Assembly (NCBI GenBank): GCA_001792895.1
Contig: MARA01000004.1
Span: 1,054,001 to 1,118,000 of the forward strand
Source: Lentinus brumalis
Lineage: Eukaryota > Basidiomycota > Agaricomycetes > Polyporales > Polyporaceae
Length of the DNA stretch: 64,000 bases
Reading direction: 5' to 3'
The translations under genes were made by a program, and so were the position numbers. A model generated the notes under the pieces. It worked only from the letters and a program-made list of their open reading frames with translations, did no database searches and was not told where the DNA came from. Below are positions 35,601 through 46,812 of the stretch, in pieces (within the stretch, counting starts at the first letter, position 1; the number at the start of each line of letters is the position of its first letter).

Positions 35601-36075
35601 ACCAGGCACCAGCTGCTGACCTCATTGCTCTGGATTCGCCGTTTATATCTGAACCGGCAGCTCCATCCATCGCTAGCACCATGAGCAGCGTGGTCGAACA
35701 AGATTTCGAAACGACATGGAATGCCCTGGAGTCTAGTGCCGCTCGCGGGTGGTGCGAATCGTCCATAGATACTGTGTTGCGCAAGCTGCAAGGGCTCCAA
35801 CGGCAGCTGAGAGTTTCAGAACGAGATAGGCCTCCGTTCGAAGGTAAGTACCGTTCTCTCGTGGCGTACGCGCCTTGAGTCGGACAACTCACTCAGGATC
35901 TCTATTGCTGGTAGGCGACCTGAAGATCGTTATCTGCGCGGACCCGGCGGATCACTCTTCGAAGACGGGGGTCGCAGCCATCCGTCTGAAAGAAAGCGAC
36001 GACGACAGCTGCCTGTGGTGGATGCGATGCGAAGACGACGAGCTCCGGAACATCATCAAGGCAACCCTGAGATGA
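32611..36075 (+). CDS. adaptin large subunit, AP-4 epsilon-like, with two apparent frameshifts
   Basis: Adaptor complexes select cargo for vesicles; epsilon is the large specific subunit of AP-4 at the trans-Golgi. Opening MDVPFSSSGAMSRAHYALVR, then KQCKECLVLLLYCSMAVNP, KRTGYLFCAEVMPSEHELQ, LVNSVRKDLESPSVPRICLA and SHVKQRALLAFHKLSEL are adaptin N-terminal solenoid helices. The pattern fits epsilon better than gamma, alpha or delta. Later exons give VLKTLRTLWRVDQNIVEAYY, DGEAYAHQLRNALKAAEG, SAWRSGCIGVLFTSVIDKD, and a C-terminal DFETTWNALES...DDELRNIIKATLR. Two breaks are seen: about 34405-34415, where AAEGEAL meets a stop but NRRAVLQEAVEEML continues one base over, and about 35160-35170, within a Ser/Pro-rich linker at a CCCC run. 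Each would be resolved by a one-base change, or by an unusually short intron. The encoded domains are otherwise complete. Confidence 0.65.
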
Positions 36076-36168
36076 GATCGGCAGTCGTCAAAGTGTGAGC
36101 AGCATTAGAAACCAGAACTTAGTGATATGCGATGTATCTATGTGTACACTTGAATTGGCTACTGCTAT

Positions 36169-38217
36169 CTATCGCGTCTGGACGTAGTCGTCAATCTTGA
36201 GCAGGAGGCAGACGGTCTCGGTAGAGAGCTCAATCGCACTCGTCGAAACAAGGAGGGGCTGCACGACATCCTCTTCCAAAATGTTTGAAATGAGCCCCTG
36301 GTCACAAAGTCAGTACAGGACACATGCATACGGAAGGGTGATGATCAGCCACTGTACCTTGCGTACGTTGATACCAGCGTTCCGCTCGCCAAGCGCATGC
36401 CTGTTACGGAGCTCGGTCACGATTGCGATGGGGTTAAGACCAGCGTTCTCTGCGAGTGTCGTCGGGATGACCTCCAGAGCATCGGCATATGCCTGGAAGC
36501 AGTATGCTTCCATACCCTTTAGCGTGTGGGCGTACTGCGAGAGCAGCCGCGAAACATGGATCTCCGGTGCACCACCCCCAGCGATGAGAGCCCTAAGCAG
36601 CGCAGTCGTCAGCATTCACGAGACGACATTCTGGGAGGAGTAACGTACCGTTTCTTTACGAGGCAGCGGACCACACAGAGAGCGTCGTGCAGACTACGTT
36701 CGCACTCCTCGAGAACAAGGCTGTTGCTACCCATGGCGAGTATGCTGACTGTGCGTCCCCTGTTCTTCACGCCAGTGATGCGGACGACTTTCGCTCCAGC
36801 ATGAGTCGTCTCCTCGACGAGGTCTGCGTAGCCGAGCTTGTCCTCCGTGAACGCATCAATGTCCGCGATGGGCTTGCACCCCAGACTCTTGGACAGGAAC
36901 TCAATTTCGTCGCGCTCGACGTCCTTGACGACGAGAATATTGAGCCGCTTGAGGAAGGTGAGCGAGATGTCGTCGACGGCGTCGCGGAGGATGGACTTCT
37001 GAATGAGGAGGACGTTGCAGTTGGCCTTCTTGATCTTCTTGCACATGTTGAGAAGGTACTGCCGGCCCTCCTTGATAACCTTGTCCATTTGCCGGTAGTC
37101 GTTGATCACGACCGTGTTGTCCATCTGCGCAGAACATGTAAGACACGGGCAGACAGATTGAACGAACGGTACGTACGTCGGGTTTCGGTGCGCTCAGCTG
37201 GAACTGGATGAGACCGATCTTTGCCTTCTCTATCCGAGTCAGGCCGCCGACCGTAGTGACGACGTTCTGGTTGAGTACAACGCCGTCAACCAGCTCCGTG
37301 TCTTCTATCGTGCCGCCAACCTTCTTGACAATGCGGATATCTCGGAGGTCGACATTGGAGGAGGTTTGCGTGGCGAGACGGGTCACTGCAGAGACAGCGA
37401 TGGGCGCAAGGGTGGAGGAGTACTGGGAGACAATCTGAAAGGGGGCGTTCGGACGGTATGCCTTGTAAGCTGATTCAGCGGCCCACTCACTTTCGAGTTC
37501 AGGGAAGTGGTAGCGGCACGGAGAAGCGAGGTCTTGTCGTCGAGGTTGATGGGGGTAGACAGTTCCGTCAAGTACTCAACAGCCTTCGCAGAAGCCTTTT
37601 GGAACGACTCCGCGATGACAGTGGGATGCATGCCCTTTTGCAACATCTTCTCTGCTGCGCCGAGGAGACTGCCCGCGAGAACAACAACGGAAGTGGTGCC
37701 ATCACCAGCCTCAACATCTTGTGCGGCGGAAAGATCGACAAGCTGATCGCCGTAAGGATGTGCAGCAGAGGATTCGTTCATATGACACGTACCATCTTGG
37801 CAGCAGGGTGCAGTGCTTGTATGCTTTTCAAGATCGTTGCACCATCGTTTGTGATGATGAGCTCTCCTTTAGACGTTTGGATCTACGGATTGGTGGGAGA
37901 AGCGTCAATTTCTCAGAGGTCAACAGACATCGCTGTACGCACCATCTTGTCCATACCCCTCGGACCCAGCGATGTCCGCACAGCATCGCTGATCGCTATT
38001 GACGCGTCGTATCAATAAGCAGACAAAACCGAGAGCTGCGCGTTGGTGGATCATACCCTTTGCGGCGACCATGTTAGACAGGCGCACTTCCATGGGCTTG
38101 CCCTAAGCAATGATGAGCTCGCGCGAGTTGCCAGACTATAATAATGCTAACCCTGTCATTGAAGGCTTTGTTTGAGCCCGTAGCGAGGGCTTGGGGAGGA
38201 GGAGCGACGGCGGACAT
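36169..38217 (-). CDS. CCT4: T-complex protein 1 subunit delta (CCT4)
   Basis: CCT4 is one of eight subunits of the cytosolic TRiC/CCT chaperonin that folds actin and tubulin. Start [20 protein letters not shown], an intron, then [14 protein letters not shown]. Nucleotide-binding motifs: the [15 protein letters not shown] segment following AAQDVEA, and [16 protein letters not shown] near the C-terminus. Between them are [56 protein letters not shown] and [20 protein letters not shown]. It ends [11 protein letters not shown] at 36169. About 530 residues in at least seven exons. It is divergent from UFD1 with 178 bp between the start codons. Confidence 0.95.
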
Positions 38218-38395
38218 GATGGACGAGCAGGCGGATCGAAGGCAGTCGAAAGTGCCCAGTCCGCAAATGCAAGGACGCGCTCGAAGCGCCCACTCTCGCG
38301 CACGTGAAAAGAAGCGCCCAATTACGCGTTTCGAGCCACCGCGTAAGTACGTCTGCAGCTCTCTCTCCTCCTCTCCCTTCTCTCCAGTTTCCGTC
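38218..38395. promoter_or_regulatory. short bidirectional promoter, CCT4 (-) and UFD1 (+)
   Basis: 178 bp between divergent ATGs of two proteostasis genes. No TATA box. An ORF here on the plus strand (from 38215) overlaps the CCT4 start and is not supported. Confidence 0.5.
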
Positions 38396-40102
38396 ATGGC
38401 TTTCGTACGTCTCTCCCTACTTTCTACGATCGTGCGCTGACAGTCCTCTAGTTTGACCACGACAACGTCGGCATGGGTCCGGGTGGTTTCTTCGCCCAGT
38501 TCGCTCAGTACGTCCACTGCAACAGTATTAAACCACTCATGTTCATTCTGGCTTAGAGGACTGGGTGGCGTTGGTGCTCGTCGCGTTGGAAGACCAAATC
38601 CGAAGGCATACGATGAATACTTTAAGGCGTACAGCGTCGCAATGCTTCCTGGGAGACCACGAGAGAACGTTAGCTATGGTGGAAAGAGTACGTACCTCTT
38701 CTCGACCGATCTGCGTACGCGCAGTGGTTAAATGCGGTTTATTTCCAGTCATCATGCCTCCCTCTGCCCTCGCCAACCTCACCAATATGGATCTCGAATC
38801 TCCTTGGATGTTCAAGCTTCGCAATCCCGCCAACCCCGCGGCTTCGACACATGGCGGTGTCCTGGAGTTCATCGCGCAAGAGGGCTGCGTCCACCTACCT
38901 GCCTGGATGATGCAGACCTTGCGATTGAACGAAGGAGATCCCATCCGCATCACCGGCTGCGAGTTGCCCAAGGGCAAGCTGGTGAAGCTGCAGGCGCAGA
39001 CAGTGGACTTCCTCGAGATATCAGACCCCAAGGCCGTGTGCGTAATTTTATTCTGTTCATGTGGGTGAATCAAGTCCTGACGACGCCGTAGACTCGAGCA
39101 ATGCTTGCGCAACTTCTCCGCTCTCACGCAAGGTGACATTATCGAGATTTCCTACAACTCAATTGTCTTCGGCCTGCTTGTCATGGAGACCCAACCGGGT
39201 GGCGAAGGGATCAGTGTCCTCGATACGGATCTTGAGGTCGACTTTGCGGCTCCTGTTGGTTACGTCGAACCGGAGCGTCAGAAGCCGGCCCCGCAGGCCA
39301 CGATGGCCTCCAGGCTCAACATCGATCTCAGTTCCTCTACTCCGGGATCTTCCCGACCCTCTTCTGCTATGGCAGGCACCTTCACCGGTGCAGCTCCACG
39401 AGGCGGTGCGATTACCAGAAGCGGAGATCAGTGGGAGGTCTTCAAGGGCAAGGGTGAGACCCTTGGCGGACGCAAGACCAAGGGCAAGGGGGTCAGCCAC
39501 AGGAAGGCCGAGGATGCACCCGAAAGCAGCAAGATCATCCGTACAGAGTGAGTATTCAATCAGAACTTCGCTATCAGTCTTCGCTGACGTCCAGATAGCA
39601 AGCAGCGCATCGTGACGAGCAGCAGTTTAGAGAATGACACATACGTTCCGGCCCCCTTGAACCTCCCCTTCGGCAAGCTCTTCTTTGGATACAACATTCA
39701 GCCATACGTACCGCCTTCCGAGAATGCCAATGCCTCAAGCTCGCCACCGCAGGTACGCACATCTTTCGTCGGTAACATCGGAGGTACTCACTCGCGTTGC
39801 AGGCCAACTCCTTCTCCGGCTCCGGAAGCACCCTGGCTAGCGGGAAGACACAGTCCACTTCGACAGCGAAGGGGAAGTCTAGAGAAGAACCCTCGTCATC
39901 GACGTCTTGGGGCTCCGGAGGGCACACCCTCGGTGCCCGCTCCACGCAGCCGCCCCAGTCGCGCGCTGTAGGGGCCGGAGGTGCTTCTGTACCTGTCCTC
40001 CCTAGCCGCAGTAGACAACAGCAACCGGAGCGGGAGAGGAGCCCAACGCCCGACTTCGGGGTGGACGAGGACGAGGAGATGTACGACTATGACAGTGACT
40101 AG
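38396..40102 (+). CDS. UFD1: ubiquitin fusion degradation protein 1
   Basis: Ufd1 pairs with Npl4 as a cofactor of Cdc48/p97 in extracting ubiquitylated proteins, including ERAD substrates. The first coding exon is just ATGGCTTTC (9 nt). It is followed by FDHDNVGMGPGGFFAQFA, AYSVAMLPGRPRENVSYGGK and IIMPPSALANLTNMDLESPW. Next come FKLRNPANPAASTHGGVLEF, EGCVHLPAWMMQTLRLNEGD and LEQCLRNFSALTQGDIIEIS, which form the double-psi barrel and second subdomain. The C-terminal half is low complexity with KLFFGYNIQPYVPPSE, and ends in an acidic tail DEDEEMYDYDSD. No frame breaks. The Cdc48 and Npl4 binding segments are inferred by position only. Confidence 0.93.
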
Positions 40103-40397
40103 CCACCGACGACATTCGGTGAGGACATAGCACTGGCGGTGTCGACGTCGCGTTAAGCTCGGATTCCCTCACTTGGACCAGTCCCGCATGTTAGTATCTC
40201 CGGTGTGTGTACATTTATATGAGAACGAAGATGAACCCAGCAGGAATGTCCCGCATACATCTGTACGATTGACTCTATCGCAATGCATATAGATCATGTT
40301 TGCTACATATAGAACGTAGTCCCGAAGGCCTATGGAAACAGCAGGTATATCGATACTCAATTCACTTTCGTCGTCCCTTTGGTAGCTTTGATATATT

Positions 40398-42550
40398 TCA
40401 CAACATCACGACACCGACACCCTTGCCTGCCGGGACACCGCCTGTCGCAATCGCTCCGGCAAGAGGAGGAGTGCGCCAGTTGTACAGGTAGAAGTTGAGA
40501 ATCCCGTCTCCCTGACCGAACTTCAAAAACCACGGGTGAGCCATGAACCTTTGTCACGAGGCACGGGGACATACCTTCAGATCAGACAAAAAGCACACAT
40601 TGTCCATGAGGGTCATCGCGTTGAGCACATCGAACTTGGCGTTGTCCGCGACGATGAGCGCGTCGCCGACGAGCTCGTCCAATCGCTTCTTCAGGCGGCC
40701 GCTCTCCTCCGCGCCCTCTTCAAACGCCGTCTCGGTGGCGTAGTAAAAGAGGTACGCCGCGTTCAGCAGGTTGTGTTTGGGGTGCTTGATGATTGTAGAC
40801 GGAAGCGAGTAGAACGAGAAGTAGTCTGTGATCTTGTGCGTCTTGGGGTTCTGCGGTGGAGTGCACAATCGTTGTGAGCGCCATCCTCGTATGTAGAACG
40901 GTACGCAAAAGTGGGCGCACCTCGACGACATATGTCCACACGACCTGGCCCTCCCGCGGGTGCTTCCAGGTCTCGCCGCCCCGTCGGCCCTCGCCCATGC
41001 CGCTGAGGAACTGGTGGCGAATCTCGTCTTCGTTAAATACGGGCGACATGTCGAACCGACGCATATAGCGAGCGAAGAGGTCGCAGACCTGTGGGACGTC
41101 GCGCTCCTCTATCTCACGAAGCCCTTGGTCCAGTAGACGGGGCCGTTCCGGGACTTTGTGCATGCGGATCATGCGCGCGAGCGTCATGGTAGAGGGTACC
41201 CCCGTGAACCCTACGTCCACCAGCTTGGGGATGTTGAGACAGCGATGGAAGTAGCTGTGGCGGCAAGCCGGACTGTGATGAGAAACGGCGGCCTGAGAGC
41301 GGCCTGAGTGACGGGACGTACCGACAGCTCGAGACGGGTGTAGGGATGAGCACTCCGGCAGTGTACAGCGCCTGGAAAACACCCCGAAGATTGCATTGCC
41401 GAGTGACCTCCTTGATGAGCACGGGGGCTAGCCGCTTGGAACGCAGCTTCTTGTGGACGCACAGGAAGTTGACCTCGCTGGCGTTAATTATACTAGAGAC
41501 GGATAGAGTATCAGGAAAGGCCGGGATGTGTATCATCAAGGCAGACCCACTTGCTCCGGACACGGACCGTAACGGGGACGGCAGAGATGAACGCAACCAG
41601 CTTCTTGCTCGATGCGACCCGCACACCTATGTGCCAATCCTGATGATACCCTGGCGGCTTGAGTGCCCTGAAGACGTGTCCATGAGCTTTCAGCGATGTC
41701 ATGATACTGACGACGACATACCAAGACAGGAACTCTGCGGAGTACTGGAAGCGGAAAGATGCATCGTCGTCTTCGACGTAGTGTCCTGACAAGAGCTCGT
41801 ACAGCTCTCGTAGTTGCGCAGGGTCATTGATGTCAAGCATTGACCAAGTGAACTCCTTGGGAAGAGGGTAGGGTTCTTGCCGCACCTCTTCACGAGGTTT
41901 CGAAGGTTCAATGGGTCCATCCTCTTCAGGCGGCGCGTCGCCTAAGACGTACGGGTTTAGAATACAAATTCTCCAGTCACAGGAGACCAAGAGAGGCCCT
42001 CACCTAGTTGCGGGACAGGTTGCGTGCCCCAGAACTACGACATAAATCTTGACTGCAGCTCGGAATTACAGAGACACACTCGACGCGTACACACCTTGTG
42101 CCCGCCCGTGTCCTTCTTGTTCTTCCCTCCAATGCCCGTCTTGCCCTGTAATACATCCTTCAATTTCATCTGCTCCAGTGCCAGTCGCACCGTCTCCTGG
42201 TCCGCGTTCGCCGCTGCCTCGCCGCCCTCCGCGCGGACCTTCTCCAGCACGATCTTCACGACATCCTCCGGGATCGCGTCCTTTCCCCCACGGAGCGCGT
42301 TCAAGGCTTTCAGAGCCTTGGACTGCTTCTTCTTCTTCTTCTTGCTCGCAGTCCCGGGAGTGTTCGCCTGCGCTGCGCTCGAGGAACCCGCGGCACCGGG
42401 CGCAGGCTCTGGCTCGTCGTCGGGCTCGGACCCTTCAGACTCGGAGTCATCTTCTGCGTCGTCTGCGTGTGCTGACGATTCGATCGGCTCGGGATCGACG
42501 GCCTTGACCTTCTCCTTTGCTTTCTGTTGAGAAGTGGACGGTTCGGACAT
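40398..42550 (-). CDS. NMT1: glycylpeptide N-tetradecanoyltransferase (N-myristoyltransferase)
   Basis: Transfers myristate from myristoyl-CoA to N-terminal glycine of target proteins in the cytosol. The N-terminal exon (from [20 protein letters not shown]) is acidic then lysine-rich ([20 protein letters not shown]), as in ribosome-associated NMTs. The catalytic region gives [58 protein letters not shown], and the signature [20 protein letters not shown] with LIKEVTRQ. It continues [19 protein letters not shown] and [11 protein letters not shown]. The end reads [19 protein letters not shown] and VGVVML, where the terminal carboxylate acts as the catalytic base in this family. About eight exons, complete. 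Confidence 0.94.
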
Positions 42551-42746
42551 CGCTACGATGATGGAGGAAGGTACAGAACGTGGAAGGGGTCACTAATAGT
42601 ATGACGCTCCTCCGAGGAACAGGGCGCTTTCCGAGAATTTCGGAGATCATAATTATCCCTGCTCGCGTTGATTGCGAGGACTCGCATGTGCACAAGGATA
42701 TGGTATGGTATAAGTACATGGTATCGTGACAAGCAGGCCAACAACG

Positions 42747-44222
42747 TCAGGCTCCTCGTCGCCTTCTCTTCACCCTATCCGCCAGACTTGAATCCCCGTC
42801 CGTCGATAGCGTCTCCTCAACAGCTGTTGCGAGTTGTGCGAGGGTCTCCTCCTCCATTTCGACCAACCTCGAACGGACATGCTTCGATTGCGTGCGCTTT
42901 CGTTTGGATGACACAGGAGTGGATCCCGGGGTAGCCACGCCAGGGCTTTCCCGAGACGATACAGAACCGGGTGTGAGCGCGGGTGTCGATGGTGTTGAAG
43001 GCGTCGAGGGGGATGCAAGACCGTAGGATGCGAATGACTTCAAGTCAGCTGTGAAAAGAACCTGCAATGGGGTGATGAGTGTCCATGGTTTCGCTCATAC
43101 AGGAAGCGACTCACAGAGTGCGCCCATCCGGCATACTCGCCCCAGACTGCTGCGAGCTTGGTGCTCACTTCTTCGTACAACTTGGGAGACATTGCCCCCG
43201 TCTTCGTGGCACCGCGAAGACCATAGTGCTTGATTGCAATCTGGTGCACATGAGTATCTACCGGGATCACTTCCCGCTGTCGAGGGCCTTCAGCACTTGC
43301 AACGCGGAGTGACCGGTGTATGCGCACCTTGTCGAGGCTCATGAGAAGGACGCAGTCGGCGACCTTGCGGCCAACTCCCATAAATTTCAGCAGTTTTGTC
43401 CGCGCATCGGAGGTGCTCATCTTGCGCAGTGTTCGAAGCCATGCTTCTGACGGCTCCAACGTCGTCTGAGAGTTCACTGTCACACCATGTGCATCGACGA
43501 GCATGGCCGCGGTCTTCTGTATGAAGTCGGCTCGGTAGCCAAACCCAAGGGCGCGGAGGCGGGCTGTCACCTCGGGTGCTGCCAAAGCAGAGGGCGAGGG
43601 AAATGGGTGGTATGGCTCTTCAGTGAGGTCGGAGCCAGCCGGCGGGGGCAATGTCAAGAGAGGCGGCGAGTAGGTAAGACAAAGGGACTTGACCATCTTC
43701 GTGATTCGAGCAATGTTATTATTTGACGAACAGATAAAACTGCCATCGGTTCTGAGAGATGAAAGGGTCGGAATGTTGGAAGACGTACGATATGAGGTTC
43801 TCAAACGGATCCTGTCTCAGCATCCTGATGCCTTCGAAGCGGTCCCTCACTCGGTGGAAGACAGGGTCGGCCAGACTCCATTGACGGTACAGGTCAATGA
43901 GATCTATATCAAGCTGGAAGTAGTCGCGTATCCAGGCCAGGGTCTCCGCTTCTCGCTCCTGATGATCCCCGGAAACCGTAGGAGGAAAGACGGCGCGGTA
44001 AAAGAGGGTGTCCATTGACTGGCGAAGACAGACGACACGGTCACGTAGGCAGAGTCGGTACTCGTATGTTGGTACATTGGCATCGAGAACACGTTGCTCT
44101 GCAGGTGGAAGAGGGAAGATGCTCCATCGAAATGACTGGCCACATTTTAGCACGGCCGAGAGAGACAGCTGAGCAATCGGAATTGGAAGAGCACGGAAAC
44201 CAGCTGGCATTGCGGTGGCCAT
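42747..44222 (-). CDS. OGG1: 8-oxoguanine DNA glycosylase
   Basis: Bifunctional base-excision repair glycosylase/AP lyase that removes 8-oxoG. Start MATAMPAGFRALPIPIAQLS, then LSAVLKCGQSFRWSIFP, the OGG1 N-terminal domain. After QDPFENLISYV an exon gives SSNNNIARITKMVKSLC (the conserved NNN motif that contacts the orphan base). The helix-hairpin-helix is LLKFMGVGRKVADCVLLMSL; its lysine (RKVAD) is at the catalytic Schiff-base position, and PVDTHVHQIA supplies the conserved Asp. Beyond the catalytic domain is a long Ser/Thr/Pro-rich tail with basic stretches (KRKRTQSKHVRSR and RVKRRRRGA at the very end) that look like nuclear signals. The ATG at 44222 was chosen over an upstream in-frame one (44348) because the family starts near this point. 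Confidence 0.93.
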
Positions 44223-44612
44223 TCCGAGGGTAGGCCGCAAATCGTTTGCAGACGGAGACAATGTGCACAATTTGCAGGGCGGATGGAGGGCCCAGGTGAG
44301 TGGAGGGAAAAGGGCAAGACAGGGCAAGACCCAACCACCGCGAGCCACCGCGTGGGCGAAGTGGACTCTCTAAGCGCCCGTTGACGCGATGCATCCTCCT
44401 CTCCGTACTACCGTCTCGTGATGAGCTTCTTTTGAGTGGGCCCAAATTACTCGCCGAACGCCATCCTTCTTGTTGGCTGTGCGCAGCGTATGCGCAAAAG
44501 GGCGTTGAGTAGGACGTGACCGGTTGCACGTGTGAGTGATGTAACGCGCTTGTAAGTACCGGCGCCTGGTCTGCCACTCAACTCAACCACCTCGTCTCGT
44601 CTCCACCGGAAC
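44223..44612. promoter_or_regulatory. divergent promoter region, OGG1 (-) and charged nuclear protein (+)
   Basis: 390 bp between divergent starts. It contains an in-frame upstream extension of OGG1 (to 44348) that is probably 5' UTR. No TATA box is seen. Confidence 0.4.
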
Positions 44613-45996
44613 ATGTCGTCGTCTCTCAAGATCAGGATCAACAAGCAGGCTATCGTATGTACTCTATATGCGGATACGCACGCATGTGCTGCAGCTCTTG
44701 TAGCCACCAGAGTCTAAATCCACTACCAAGCGCCGCATACAGAGGATCGAGTCTGACGACGAAGACCCACCTTTCTACGAGCCCGATGTCCCCGAACCGC
44801 GATCCAAGAAGGCACGCACGCTCAGTCGAGGAGCCTCCGTCGATTCTGGTGATGATTATGCCGTTGCGGCCGCGGAAGACGAGGATGTAGATATCGACGG
44901 CGACCTCGAGGACACCCGCTTCCTTCCCGAGCCCGTAGCCAGGGCCTCTCCTTCCATCTCTCCCGTCGCGTCCAGTTCGAAACGGAAGTCCACCGCAGCA
45001 TCTTTGACCAAATCGCGTCCGAAGGAGAAGGAGAAATCGAGCAAAAGTAGCAAGTCAAGCAAGAAACGGAGGCAGGTTGTCTTCACAGACTCAGAGGAAG
45101 AGGAGTTCGACGACCCGAACGTCGTTATCACGGATGATGACGACTTCGACCCGCTCCCAGACCACGGGTCGGGCAAGAAAGCCGCGAAGCCGAGGGGCGT
45201 AAAGCTCCTCATGGGAGGTGCGAAGGGAAAGGCCACCAAGAAGGAGGACAAGGAGATTATATTCCGGGACGAACGTAAGGCACCACCTCCACCTTCGGCA
45301 GCAGAGCCTCCCAAGCGCGTCGACGAGGGGCCTAAACTTCCCGACCCGCTGGACGAGCCTGTCCCCAAGAAGCGCAAGCTTCCGCCCATCAAGAAGAACA
45401 AACCTGCGGGAGGAGCGTCGACAGGATCTTCCACTCCCTCGACGTCGAAGCCTACTGTCTCTGTTCCAGTGGAGAAGAAGGAGACCCTTACGCCTGCCCT
45501 GACCAGCAACCAGGTCGGAACGCGGAAGCCGGCGGGCGCGTCCTCAGATCTCAACCTGCTTGACTCGTCGGTGTACTCTGAATTGTTCAGAAGCGCGGTA
45601 TGTGTACCGCTCCATGCTCCCCCGTGGACGTCATTGACATGCCTTGCAGCAGCCCGGCGGCGGGGCGCCGAACTCTGGTTTGAACAGGAAGCAGAAAGAG
45701 GAAGAGAGGCGCAAGGAGCTGAATAAGATGCGCGACGAGGCGCGTGCGAAGCGCGAGGCCGAAGCCGTGAGTGTTCGTCGTCTGCGTTATCTGTCCTCTA
45801 TGCCAATGCATGCGTGCAGAGACATTGCTTCGATCTTCAAGCCGCTCCAGAGAAGGTCCAGCGATACGAGGATATTCTACGGATGCGACACTCCATGGCT
45901 GTGTTCCCCAATATCATCGGTGGCGCGTTCAAAGAGATGTACGAACGTCAGCGTGCTGCGCAGCGTGCATTGGCCGCTGGTGCTGAGCGGCGTTAG
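44613..45996 (+). CDS. highly charged, low-complexity protein, probably nuclear; function unknown
   Basis: Not recognised as a named family. Exons: 44613-44654, 44713-45597, 45650-45766, 45820-45996. Start MSSSLKIRINKQAIS; then IESDDEDPPFYEPDVPEP, alternating acidic blocks (SEEEEFDDPNVVITDDDDFD) and basic blocks (KEKEKSSKSSKSSKKRR, KKRKLPPIKKNKP). The ordered part is at the end: LLDSSVYSELFRS, NRKQKEEERRKELNKMRDEA (coiled coil), then QAAPEKVQRYEDILRMRHSM and GGAFKEMYERQRAA. The pattern suggests a chromatin or RNA-associated scaffold, but that is inference only. About 405 residues, no frame breaks. Confidence 0.7.
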
Positions 45997-46170
45997 ATCT
46001 CCTGCGGGTCGATTTTGTACTACTATTCTGCACATTTGTAGCATATTCATTGGAGCGCGGTTGCGCGCTGATACCAACAATCATACGATCTTGCATACTA
46101 CACTAGTGGTACACAGCGTGTCCTGAACGTTTCGAGCGCCAGTCGCCTTGACCCAGTCCACGTCTTCGCC

Positions 46171-46710
46171 ATGACGAAACAGACAATCGCACCCCTCCCG
46201 CAGTACCCAGAAATCCTGATCGCTCTGGATCTGATGAGTGCAACGCCGGCGAAGTTTCACTGGTTCCTTTATGTTCCAGATTCCCCGCAGACTGGTTCGG
46301 CGGCCGGAACAAAGCTGCACGCAGTCACGAACGGGCTGCAGGGCGACGACAAGAGGTGGTCGTACGACCGTACCGGGCTCGACCTGTCAACATCTCCTGC
46401 TGTTGCTGCTGCTGCAGTTATTGGTCGTCTTCCTGAAGGGCGGACAGTAGACGACCTTAATATGCTCCTGCAGAAGATCCCCATGTCGACGCCCGACATG
46501 GACAAGGGTCGCGAGCCGGCGTGGACATGCAGAGTGTGGATACGGGAGGCATTGCGGCGCATGCATGCGAACGCATGGATTGTGTGCGAAGACGTCGACG
46601 CTATGGAAGCGGAGATGTGGAGGCACGGGAAGGAGGCGGCTGCCGCGATTGAGGCGGATACCTTCACCATGGCCGTGCTACACTCAGCAGCGCATTCTCG
46701 CCCTGTTTGA
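46171..46710 (+). CDS. uncharacterised single-exon protein (about 179 aa)
   Basis: An intronless ORF, MTKQTIAPLPQYPEILIALD, with FHWFLYVPDSPQTGSAAGTK, LHAVTNGLQGDDKRWSYDRT and CRVWIREALRRMHANAWIVC. Similar small proteins with an HW-x-LYVPD opening and a conserved LHA segment are widespread in agaricomycetes and are annotated only as domains of unknown function. No signal peptide or membrane span. It ends at the boundary between the housekeeping block and the GMC/DUF6534 cluster. Coding is likely because base composition and codon use match neighbours and no shadow gene explains it. Confidence 0.65.
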   Translation: MTKQTIAPLPQYPEILIALDLMSATPAKFHWFLYVPDSPQTGSAAGTKLHAVTNGLQGDDKRWSYDRTGLDLSTSPAVAAAAVIGRLPEGRTVDDLNMLLQKIPMSTPDMDKGREPAWTCRVWIREALRRMHANAWIVCEDVDAMEAEMWRHGKEAAAAIEADTFTMAVLHSAAHSRPV

Positions 46711-46812
46711 TTGTGAGTTACATTTTAACTTAAGTTCGAGATTATGCGTGGCTAACTAAGAAGGGCAAGTTGATACATCATTAGTATGTATTAGGAGATT
46801 ATGTGCGACTGC

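Noticed and set aside
36687..37211. 174-codon plus-strand ORF
   Set aside because: Antisense to CCT4.
44856..45554. 232-codon minus-strand ORF
   Set aside because: Antisense to the low-complexity charged protein, whose codon bias keeps the opposite strand open.
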